Part shown: positions 20,690-27,907 of the stretch, piece by piece
How positions within the stretch are numbered: the stretch's first letter is position 1
Layout: each line of letters starts with the position of its first letter
Program-made: the position numbers and the translations under genes
From: a virus
Length of the DNA: 30,556 nt
Virus record (IMG/VR): IMGVR_UViG_3300042673_000164
Coordinates: 1 to 30,556 of that record
Strand: one strand, 5' to 3'
Notes under the pieces: model-generated
What the model was told of the DNA's origin: nothing
Seen by the model: only the letters and a program-made list of their open reading frames with translations
Database searches by the model: none

Positions 20690-21312
20690 GCGAACATTCG
20701 CAGCCGTCGATACGGTTCGACAAGTTGTGCCATGTCCGGATCAAGGAAACGAGAAACACGAATGGCACCCAAGTCACCGAAACCTGCAACACCAAGCGGT
20801 GAGTCATATCGTTTGAAGATTCGTGAAGCCTGAATGATGGTGGCCTGTGTGACAGGTTCCGGCACAGACGGCCAACCGAACACAGCAGTCACCTGAACCA
20901 AAGCCTGCTCACCATAGTTGCCGTTGACTGTTGGGAACAGATAGTCACCAACCGCACGAATCTTGTCGTATGCCCACTGCAAACCATCCAAGCGACCATT
21001 CAACGGTTCCAACTGATAATCAGACGGCGACCAAGTCACATCAAAGTTTCCATCGGTAGCACCAGAAGTCTTCAACACAATCGCAGTTCCAGCGATGTCA
21101 TCAATGCTGCAATAGAAATCATTCTCAGCCATATAGACCCGACTGGTTGCAGAACCAACAGACCAGAACTGGCGGTTGCAATATCCGTCAATGAGACGTG
21201 AAGCAGCCCCAGCACAGTTGTCAATCAGATCATCATCAATGGTGTCAGCCGTCCCAATGCGAAGAGCTGCTTTGATCTGATTGCGAGTGGCGTAGCCATT
21301 GGTGATGGTCAT
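20686..21312 (-). CDS. head-tail connector (gp6-like adaptor), 208 aa
   Basis: The N-terminal sequence (YATRNQIKAALRIGTADTID, then DDLIDNCAGAASRLIDGYCNRQF) fits the gp6-like adaptor family, where two helices and a conserved D-G-x-C-x-R turn pack in the connector ring below the portal. The middle is beta-rich (TGNFDVTWSPSDYQLEPLNG) and residues 130-200 hold a helix and a C-terminal loop. It is the first tail-side gene after the glycosyltransferase cassette. Normally it follows the capsid gene directly. ATG at 21312 is preceded by GGGA. Confidence 0.75.
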   Translation of the reverse strand: MTITNGYATRNQIKAALRIGTADTIDDDLIDNCAGAASRLIDGYCNRQFWSVGSATSRVYMAENDFYCSIDDIAGTAIVLKTSGATDGNFDVTWSPSDYQLEPLNGRLDGLQWAYDKIRAVGDYLFPTVNGNYGEQALVQVTAVFGWPSVPEPVTQATIIQASRIFKRYDSPLGVAGFGDLGAIRVSRFLDPDMAQLVEPYRRLRMFA

Positions 21313-21324
21313 GGTGTTCCCATG

Positions 21325-21981
21325 TTACTTCACCGCAACAGGTGGAAACTCTTGACCGCGAACAATGTCCCCAGCCGCCAACATCGATTGCACCAACTCA
21401 ACATCAGCCTGACCTTGCACATCCGAGTTCAATGACAAAGCCTCAGCATGACGGACATGCACAAACCTTGGCTCCTTATCAAAGCCCACCGAATACCCAT
21501 GCTTGCGAACCTCCAACCACCACACCCAGTCAGCCCAACGGGTTCGACGAAACGGAACATCCAAGACAACCTGCCGACGACATATCATCGAACCACTCAT
21601 CGGATTGTTGCCACTCTCTAGCATCCGAGCGAACCCAGCCTCATTGGCTTGGAACAGGCCACCAGGTCGTTGCTCACCGGTTATCGAAACCACATCCGTG
21701 TCCAACACCAGCCCGTCAGCCCAGTTCGGCAGGATCAGATCGTCAAGCCCGAAGCCCCACACATATTCGGTGGACAAAGCAGCAAAGCCATCATTCCAAG
21801 AATCCCAAAACAACTGAGCCGTGCGCACATTGCGAATGAAATCGGGGACATCCAACGGAACCAACGAAGCAACGACAATCTCATCAGGCTTGGTTGGCAA
21901 CTGCTCGATCATGTTAACAAACTGGCCACCCCACTTCTCCCAATACTCCACAGAAGCACAAGCTGCCACACCGACCGTCAT
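21325..21981 (-). CDS. GT-A-type glycosyltransferase-like protein, 218 aa
   Basis: I place the start at the ATG at 21981, which overlaps the GT17 stop as ATGA, and not at 22035. The sequence opens with a Rossmann-like strand and helix (MTVGVAACASVEYWEK), then DEIVVASLVPLDVP. It contains FGLDDLILPNW, a probable DD-type nucleotide-sugar/metal site, and MICRRQVVLDVPFRRTRWADWVWWLEV, a pattern found after the DxD in family 2-like enzymes. The C-terminus is helical. The donor and acceptor cannot be predicted. It is the last gene of the cassette, with the connector next. Confidence 0.6.
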   Translation of the reverse strand: MTVGVAACASVEYWEKWGGQFVNMIEQLPTKPDEIVVASLVPLDVPDFIRNVRTAQLFWDSWNDGFAALSTEYVWGFGLDDLILPNWADGLVLDTDVVSITGEQRPGGLFQANEAGFARMLESGNNPMSGSMICRRQVVLDVPFRRTRWADWVWWLEVRKHGYSVGFDKEPRFVHVRHAEALSLNSDVQGQADVELVQSMLAAGDIVRGQEFPPVAVK

Positions 21982-22712
21982 CTCTTCACCCGCCACGATT
22001 CGGGATGCAAGTTGTTGCGAATCCACCAAGGCCAATCAGCATCAAGTTCAACCTGGTTCATCACTTCACCATCAATGAACTTCCCCTCAGCGAAACAAGC
22101 CTCAATCATTGTGCGCGTGTCACCCACGTTGTATTCCTGATGAGAGAACTCAGTCAACTTATTCACACACCAATCCACCCCGCCCATCCAACCAAGATGA
22201 AACCCGCCAAAAGCGACAGGCATATTGATCCGATCAAATCTGCGCATCCAATCCAAAGAATCAGCAGCCTTCCCACGAGTGCCACCAATCATCGTGTAAT
22301 GCAACGGGCGTTCCCAATGAACACTGAAAGCAAAGTTTCGCATCATCGCTCGATGCCAACCCTGAGCAAAAGTGTCCAGCATCCGAGGATGCCAAATCTC
22401 ATCCACATCCGACACAGTAATCACATCATCAGGCTGACAACCAAGCCGATCAAACTCAACCAGCAACTGGTCACGAGTTGCCTTCTCAACAGTCCAAGGA
22501 TTGTGATGTCTTGGTGTATCGAAGTCCACCCAATGAATCAGATCAGCCCACTTGGCAAACCGTTCCCGATCTGCACGTTGGCGTGGCTTGCCGGTGAAAG
22601 TCTTGTCACCCTCAATGATCACCATCACATCAACAGTGTCAGCCAACTCCCACAAACGACACTCAAGAACATCAGCCTCACCGTTGTATAGAACACCATC
22701 AAAGACGCGCAT
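21978..22712 (-). CDS. family-17-like glycosyltransferase, 244 aa
   Basis: Translation from the ATG at 22712 (TGATG overlap with the GT2 stop) gives the GT17-type start MRVFDGVLYNGEADVLECRL, followed by VMVIIEGDKTFTGKPR and the metal-binding VITVSDVDEIWHPRML with the D-x-D at 102-104. The middle and C-terminus contain helix-strand pairs and the aromatic motif VHWERPLHYTMIGGTRG. Members transfer a sugar, in eukaryotes N-acetylglucosamine, to a glycan. Bacterial and phage members are less studied. It belongs to a coupled four-gene cassette. Confidence 0.8.
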   Translation of the reverse strand: MRVFDGVLYNGEADVLECRLWELADTVDVMVIIEGDKTFTGKPRQRADRERFAKWADLIHWVDFDTPRHHNPWTVEKATRDQLLVEFDRLGCQPDDVITVSDVDEIWHPRMLDTFAQGWHRAMMRNFAFSVHWERPLHYTMIGGTRGKAADSLDWMRRFDRINMPVAFGGFHLGWMGGVDWCVNKLTEFSHQEYNVGDTRTMIEACFAEGKFIDGEVMNQVELDADWPWWIRNNLHPESWRVKR

Positions 22713-23371
22713 CAATCCCACCCGAGTGTTCGTCGTCTGCCCAAGTCCCAAGCCCCCGCGTCTGGTATTCCTGACCGCCATCGCATGTCGTGGAGATTGC
22801 TGTTGTCTGCGAAGCTGCGGTTGTTCTTCTCGCCAAACGCAGGGTTCGCCTTGAGCGTTGACGAATTATCATGCTCAACTTCAACATCCGAAACCACGAC
22901 AGAGATGTTGAACGCCTTCGCACGTTGCTCATAGTCATTGTCCTCAAAGTAGGCGGGAACGTAACACTCCGAGAATAGACCGATCTTGCTCACCACATCC
23001 TGCCCAAGCCACACACACGACCAGTTCCGCTTCGTGCGAACCACCGTCCCATCGTCGCAGCCATCGTAGAAATGTTCTAGTTGTCCAGGCTTGAACCATG
23101 CGTCAGAGTTCAACAGAATCCAGCCTCGTGCGTGAGGTGTTGATTTGATACCAAGATTCCAAGACGGTGCGACACCGAGATTGGTGGGCATTGACCAGAC
23201 GTGATAGTTCTTGACCAGCCGCCGATCAATCACCCAAGGAAAGTATTGCAGGCTCGACTCGCCGCCGTTGTCAATGATGATCAGATGCTCAACGGGATAG
23301 TCAATGGATTGCAGGCACCGTTCCAGTAGGTCATACCGGTTCAGGACGGGGATGATGATGACAGGCACCAT
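22712..23371 (-). CDS. family-2 glycosyltransferase, 219 aa
   Basis: The N-terminus (VPVIIIPVLNRYDLLERCLQ, then HLIIIDNGG) is the standard GT2 start with Asp34 for nucleotide binding. NLGVAPSWNLGI at 64-75 and ILLNSDAWF with Asp90 complete the donor-binding site. A VPAYFEDNDYEQRA segment (about 138-151) contains the acidic catalytic-base region. It resembles rhamnosyl- or glucosyl-type GT2 enzymes. AAGGAG lies before the ATG at 23371, which overlaps the GT4 gene by 31 bases. Confidence 0.85.
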   Translation of the reverse strand: MVPVIIIPVLNRYDLLERCLQSIDYPVEHLIIIDNGGESSLQYFPWVIDRRLVKNYHVWSMPTNLGVAPSWNLGIKSTPHARGWILLNSDAWFKPGQLEHFYDGCDDGTVVRTKRNWSCVWLGQDVVSKIGLFSECYVPAYFEDNDYEQRAKAFNISVVVSDVEVEHDNSSTLKANPAFGEKNNRSFADNSNLHDMRWRSGIPDAGAWDLGRRRTLGWD

Positions 23372-24519
23372 TCATGCAGCTCCTTCATGATTGGCTTCCA
23401 GTGAGCCTCGTAGACGGTGTCTGCGTTGTACCCTTGGGCAAACTCCACAGCGGTCTTGTCCACGCCTCTCGGAGCCTTGTAGGCCTGTCTCAGGGCATCC
23501 ACAATGGAAGGAACCTGCGGAGTGCAGAACCATGCCTTCTGATGGGCATCCCAGAACGGCTGCACATCGACCTTCCAACCCGACCCAACCAACTCAGGCT
23601 GAGCCGTAAAGTCTGAAACGATCACAGGAACGCCACAAGCCTGAGCCTCAATGACCGCCAACCCGAACCCTTCACCCATCGAGCAAGACAACAACACGTC
23701 AGCTGCCGAATACATCGCAGCCAAAGCCTCTTGCGGGAACCCAATCCGATAGGCGTACTGATCAACGATCTTGTACTGATGTTCCTCAAGCCCAACTGCC
23801 TTGATCAGATCAAGCACACTGATCCCACCAGATGAACCATCACGCTCGACATGCAGATAGATGACTGCGTCAGGATGAGTCTTGGCGAAGATGCCAAACG
23901 CCAACAGGTTCTCTCCAAACGATTTGCGTGAAGGGTTCGCACCCTTGTTCGCTGCATTCATCATGACCACAAACTTGTCTTCAGGTATGCCCATCAGTTC
24001 ACGGCCAGTTGCCTCACCTGTAGAACTCTTGTATTTCTTTGTTGGCTTGAACACAGGTTCAATACCGTGAGGCGCATAGAAGTGTTCAATGCCTGCCTGA
24101 TCTAACATCTGCCCACCGAACTTAGACATCGCTATCGGCTTCACGTTAGGACGCGCACACCAACGCAACACATCCTCTGGACAAGGTGAGTGATCTATTG
24201 GAACCCATGAAGCGATATTCGGACACAGATCAAACGATGGAGATTTGAACACCCACACATCAAACAGAGTCATCAAGATTGGTGGGATGTCTTTGTTGCC
24301 GTTAGCCCAATCCATCCAATGCGCAACCATGATGTCATCGGAATATGGTGCGTTCCCTCGCGGATAAATCTTGACACCGTTCCACATTGATGTTGAACCT
24401 TCCAGTCCATACATTGCGTGGATCGCTACTTCGTGTCCTTCTTGCGTGAGCCTTGGGACGATTTGCGCTGTTTGTTGGCCGTAGCCGGAGTGCGTGAAGG
24501 GCGCGTTGGAATACCACAA
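23341..24519 (-). CDS. family-4 glycosyltransferase (GT-B fold), start uncertain
   Basis: Homology to GT4 begins at LWYSNAPFTHSGYGQQTAQI and includes the C-terminal donor site EGFGLAVIEAQACGVPVIVS with the E-x7-E pair. This supports starting at TTG 24519 (392 residues), although its AGGG ribosome binding site is close. The frame is open to a GTG at 24651 with good AAGGAG; that would add 44 Arg/Pro-rich residues, which look like off-frame translation of the 72-residue ORF that occupies the same DNA. GT4 enzymes use nucleotide sugars to build glycans. Here it is the first enzyme of a four-gene glycosyltransferase cassette downstream of the capsid gene. Confidence 0.8.
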   Translation of the reverse strand: MWYSNAPFTHSGYGQQTAQIVPRLTQEGHEVAIHAMYGLEGSTSMWNGVKIYPRGNAPYSDDIMVAHWMDWANGNKDIPPILMTLFDVWVFKSPSFDLCPNIASWVPIDHSPCPEDVLRWCARPNVKPIAMSKFGGQMLDQAGIEHFYAPHGIEPVFKPTKKYKSSTGEATGRELMGIPEDKFVVMMNAANKGANPSRKSFGENLLAFGIFAKTHPDAVIYLHVERDGSSGGISVLDLIKAVGLEEHQYKIVDQYAYRIGFPQEALAAMYSAADVLLSCSMGEGFGLAVIEAQACGVPVIVSDFTAQPELVGSGWKVDVQPFWDAHQKAWFCTPQVPSIVDALRQAYKAPRGVDKTAVEFAQGYNADTVYEAHWKPIMKELHEWCLSSSSPS

Positions 24520-24644
24520 CGCCCTGCATCGGTTGGGGTTGGTAGGTCTGCCACTTCGGGCAAGTGTGCCACGCCCCGCTGCAAGAGCAGGGTCGCCTCC
24601 AGGTCGGGTAGGTCGATTGGTGTTCCCTTGATGATGACGAGCAT
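24426..24644 (-). CDS. short ORF after capsid gene, 72 aa
   Basis: The ATG at 24644 has AAGGAA seven bases upstream. The start MLVIIKGTPIDLPDLEATLLL with QRGVA resembles small proteins encoded after capsid genes in many actinophages (a G-T-P-I-x-L-P strand and an L-x-x-R-G-V-A helix), followed by a basic, disordered tail. It overlaps the 5' part of the GT4 frame. It may be a real head protein with the GT4 gene starting inside it, or a chance frame. I favour the first view. Confidence 0.5.
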   Translation of the reverse strand: MLVIIKGTPIDLPDLEATLLLQRGVAHLPEVADLPTPTDAGRCGIPTRPSRTPATANKQRKSSQGSRKKDTK

Positions 24645-24686
24645 CTTTCACTTCCTTCTCCTTCGCAGTAGCAGGGTAAATAGAAA

Positions 24687-24723
24687 TAGGGTCGCAACGC
24701 CCTGCGTGTTCGTTGCGACCCTA
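24687..24723 (-). terminator. intrinsic terminator after major capsid gene
   Basis: A 13-bp perfect stem (24687-24699 with 24711-24723) and an 11-base loop, followed on the minus strand by UUUCUAUUU. It lies 38 bases after the capsid stop codon and should end or reduce transcription before the glycosyltransferase genes. Confidence 0.85.
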
Positions 24724-24761
24724 AGCCTAGGGGATTTATGGGGATCAAGTCCCCTTCAGCC

Positions 24762-25940
24762 TTATGGCTGGAGGAGGTGCTTGATGTGTGAAGTTTGTGG
24801 CAAGTTGCCGTCAACACGGAATGTGCAACGGAACGTGCGGAGGTCTGCGCTGAATGCGAAGTCATCCGAAACATCAATCTTGATTCCACCAACTTGTCGC
24901 ACATAGTACGAAGGTAGGTGTCCAACGATGACGCTCTTGCTTGTTGTGGCAAGGTCGGCCATTGCTGGGTTCTCAAAGATTTGCTTGCCGAGCAAGGTGT
25001 CTGGGACATCAACTGCCAGCGATGGGCTGAACAAGTAGATGCCGTCAGTTGACTTGATCTTGCGAACCGAAGCGATGGTCTTACCGTTCATCATCCAGCC
25101 AACACCTGGAAGGTTGCGAGCTGCACCATCAAGGCTGTAGTAGAGGTCGATAAGTTCGTTGCCTGCAAGAACTGCCGTGCCTGCTGCGGTACCGCCAACA
25201 GACGATGCTGTGACGATGCCCTTTGGCTGGTTGGTTCCGGAACCTGTGGTCAAAGCTGCACCAACACGGAAGCCGAGTTCGGCTCCAGCCTGGCTTGCGA
25301 TGAAGGACAGAATGTCCACGCCTGCGTCTTCGATCATTTCACGCGAGACCTGTACAAGGAACGAGTACTTGTAGGCCGACAATGTGATGAACGAGTTGAA
25401 CACTGGATCGGATTCTGCGATTGCAGTTGCTTCGCCAACGATTGCTGCCGTCGAGTACTGCGCCTGCGATGGAATCTGCAAGTTCTCTCCACCATTGGTG
25501 TTCAACACCGTTGATGTTTGGAGGACTGGTGCAGCCAAACGGGCGAGGCCGATGACTTGGTCGTAGAACGACGTAGGAACTGGCGAACCAGTTTGGGTCT
25601 TGATGACATCGCGCTTCTCAAAGTGTGCGCTGCGTACTTCGCCCTTGGCCAACGAACGCATGATTGCTGCGTCATCAACTACTGGTGCGGAGGACACTGG
25701 GCGAACCTGGTCAGAGATTTCGCGGGTTGCTGCATCGAAACGCAGTTCACGAGCTTCATCTTCACGGATCTTGGCGATGGTCGCTGCGCGGTCATCGAGT
25801 TCCTTGTTGATTCGGTCGTAGGTCTGTGATTCTTCTGCTGTGAGGTCACGCTTCTCGGCAGTGGCTTTGTCCAAGATTGACTTGGCTTCGTCCCATGCGC
25901 GTTGACGGATTTCAACTTGACGGTCTAGATATTCTTTCAT
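24762..25940 (-). CDS. major capsid protein (HK97 fold), 392 aa
   Basis: Residues 1-75 are a charged helical domain (LDRQVEIRQRAWDEAKSILD), the delta/scaffold domain usually cut off by the prohead protease. The HK97 core starts near residue 100 with SFYDQVIGLARLAAPVLQTS, then YSFLVQVSREMIEDAGVDIL, and MNGKTIASVRKIKSTDGIYL in the P-domain/A-domain region. It ends with a compact strand pair (DLRTFRCTFRVDG). The length matches other actinophage capsids. It follows the protease gene by a 122-base leader with twin hairpins and precedes a strong terminator, as expected for an abundantly made protein. Confidence 0.93.
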   Translation of the reverse strand: MKEYLDRQVEIRQRAWDEAKSILDKATAEKRDLTAEESQTYDRINKELDDRAATIAKIREDEARELRFDAATREISDQVRPVSSAPVVDDAAIMRSLAKGEVRSAHFEKRDVIKTQTGSPVPTSFYDQVIGLARLAAPVLQTSTVLNTNGGENLQIPSQAQYSTAAIVGEATAIAESDPVFNSFITLSAYKYSFLVQVSREMIEDAGVDILSFIASQAGAELGFRVGAALTTGSGTNQPKGIVTASSVGGTAAGTAVLAGNELIDLYYSLDGAARNLPGVGWMMNGKTIASVRKIKSTDGIYLFSPSLAVDVPDTLLGKQIFENPAMADLATTSKSVIVGHLPSYYVRQVGGIKIDVSDDFAFSADLRTFRCTFRVDGNLPQTSHIKHLLQP

Positions 25941-26003
25941 GATATTTCTCTTTTCGGTTTGATTACGGATATGGATACGCAGGGAGAACTCAACTCAACC
26001 TGA

Positions 26004-26049
26004 TGCGGCTCCGCAATCAGCAACATTGCAGCGGCTCCGCTGAACAATG
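26004..26049 (-). other. twin hairpins in capsid gene leader
   Basis: Two self-complementary sequences share GCGGCTCCGC: 26004-26015 and 26029-26042. The second extends to a longer stem with CATTG (26024-26028) and CAATG (26045-26049). They lie in the 122-base gap between the protease stop and capsid start. They may stabilise or process the capsid mRNA. Confidence 0.45.
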
Positions 26050-26062
26050 CAGTACAAGAATA

Positions 26063-27907
26063 CTAGAAGGGATTCTTCAACAATTCAAGGTGCTTCGCCA
26101 TGATCCCGATGTGGGCTGGCGCAGCCTGTGGTGTTGGTTCTAGTTTGGCAACAGTTTCACGAAGCAAAGCTGCGTGATCTGGTGACAATGTTTGACCTGC
26201 TTCAAGGTTCGTGATCGCTACAGCAAGACGGTCAGCGTCGATGCCGGTACGGGTAGCAAGCGCATCAAACGAACGAACAGAGGCAGATGTGGCCGAGTAG
26301 GCAGGGAAACCTGTGACTACCGAAACTTCATACAGTTTGATCTGACGCAGTTCACGATACTGACCATCATCAGACCACTTGTCGCCACCTGAAGGAACAG
26401 TGAAACCGAACGACATCGAGTCCACGTCTTTGCGTTGCATCAACACGGACAGGTCACGGCCAACAGTAGTGTCAGGCAAACTTGCATCCACCAACAAACC
26501 TTTGGAGTCCTCTGACAGGCGCAGAGTCTTTGCGCGTGTTGTGGCGAGAAGCATGCTTGAATCGTGGTTCATATACATGCGGATATTGTTCCGAGACTTC
26601 AGGGACTTATTGAACGCACCAGGTGCGATCCGCTCAATAAACGGTAAAGGCTCGGAATCAGAATTGAACACTGCGGCATAACCTGTGAACGACATACCGT
26701 CGCCAGACTTGTCTGCTCGCAACTCAAACTCGTTGAACGTGACGCGGCGTGTTTCAACCTGTTCTTCCATGCTTGAAAGACTAACAGGAAATGAACTCAG
26801 CATTCTAGAAGATTTGGGGTGAGCCTTCGGAAGCAGATCGTTGTCGCCGATGTAGGCATCATTCTCTGGTCGACCGTTGCGCAACAAATACAAGAACGCA
26901 TTCACACGGGCATACGCCCACTGATCACGAGTCATACCTGGACGATGCGAAGTTGAATACGCTCCAGCACCACGACGGAACACAGTGCGCAACATCCCAA
27001 CCGTTGCCCGCTTGCCAGGGTTATCCCCAACAGAATCATTGTGTTCATCAGCCTTATTCTTCAAACCTGTCTCAATCGCCTCAGACAACTCAATCGTGCC
27101 ACTACCAGCAGGAGCCTTCGCTGAACCTGGAGGATTCTTCTCAGAACCAACGATCTGATCCTTCTTCGGTGCCGGAGCATCAGCCCGTTCATCTTTGATC
27201 TGCTCAGCCTTCGACATAAACCAATTCATCGCAGGCTCAGGATCAAGCGGGTTGATTCCCCACAAATAGAACGCCACAGCACCGGCACCAGGGAACTCAT
27301 CGTTGTCAGGATCAGAGTTCTTTGGTGCATCAAGATCGACTAGATGTCTGGCACCCCAAGCGTTCGCACGAATCACCTTGTCTTCTGAGATGTCGCCACG
27401 CGACATGTCACGAGCCTCACGAACAGTGCGCTCAACCAAACCGTCACCAGCCAAGCCTTGACCGTAGTAGTCCAAACCTTTGCGAGCTGCGTTGCGAATG
27501 TAGGTTGGAAGATTGAGTGCAACTTGACGCACCTCATCTTCCATCTCGTCTTCGTCTTCTTGTTCACGAGGTTGCCAGGCGTTGCAATAGAAACCGCCAT
27601 CAACATACGCATCCCAACGCTCACACCAAGCCTTCAGATTGTCGCCCTCACCTTGAACATCATCTTCGTTATAGAACTCGCAGTTCCCACATGCTCGACC
27701 TTCAGGAACATCAGGTGACAACGCAGGCCGATAGTTGTCCGGCAACGCACGTTCACCACCAGGTTCCATATCTTCAGCAATCGACACAGCAACCATCTGA
27801 TCAATCGCATCCTGCTTCGTCGTATGGCAACCAATGACCTCACCATCTTCCTTGATGGTTGCCCAACCTGCGCAGCCCTCCGCTTTGTCTGTAATGAAAT
27901 AAGGCAT
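26063..27907 (-). CDS. multidomain capsid maturation protease (HK97 prohead protease, S78) with N-terminal extensions
   Basis: The 614-residue protein has at least four parts. Residues 1-45 are a small WATIKEDGEVIGCHTTKQDA domain. Residues 70-112 contain Cys73, 76, 95 and 108 with the RACGNCEFY start, a metal- or cluster-binding pattern. Residues 125-235 (RNAARKGLDYYGQGLAGDGL, DLDAPKNSDPDNDEFPGAG, WGINP) and 275-365 (EAIETGLKNKADEHN, AYARVNAFLYLLRNGRP) resemble domains fused to proteases in other phages. The prohead protease is at about 385-545: GYAAVFNS, MYMNHDSS with His448, and SMSFGF with Ser499. The enzyme cleaves the capsid protein's delta domain during maturation. An internal start at Met380 could yield a protease-only product. 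The ATG at 27907 overlaps the upstream stop as TGATG. Confidence 0.88.
   Translation of the reverse strand: MPYFITDKAEGCAGWATIKEDGEVIGCHTTKQDAIDQMVAVSIAEDMEPGGERALPDNYRPALSPDVPEGRACGNCEFYNEDDVQGEGDNLKAWCERWDAYVDGGFYCNAWQPREQEDEDEMEDEVRQVALNLPTYIRNAARKGLDYYGQGLAGDGLVERTVREARDMSRGDISEDKVIRANAWGARHLVDLDAPKNSDPDNDEFPGAGAVAFYLWGINPLDPEPAMNWFMSKAEQIKDERADAPAPKKDQIVGSEKNPPGSAKAPAGSGTIELSEAIETGLKNKADEHNDSVGDNPGKRATVGMLRTVFRRGAGAYSTSHRPGMTRDQWAYARVNAFLYLLRNGRPENDAYIGDNDLLPKAHPKSSRMLSSFPVSLSSMEEQVETRRVTFNEFELRADKSGDGMSFTGYAAVFNSDSEPLPFIERIAPGAFNKSLKSRNNIRMYMNHDSSMLLATTRAKTLRLSEDSKGLLVDASLPDTTVGRDLSVLMQRKDVDSMSFGFTVPSGGDKWSDDGQYRELRQIKLYEVSVVTGFPAYSATSASVRSFDALATRTGIDADRLAVAITNLEAGQTLSPDHAALLRETVAKLEPTPQAAPAHIGIMAKHLELLKNPF

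Noticed and set aside
21342-22691. Plus-strand frames of 100-228 codons opposite the glycosyltransferase genes
   Set aside because: Composition is His/Pro/Ser/Thr-rich and typical of antisense reading. The minus-strand frames carry clear glycosyltransferase motifs.
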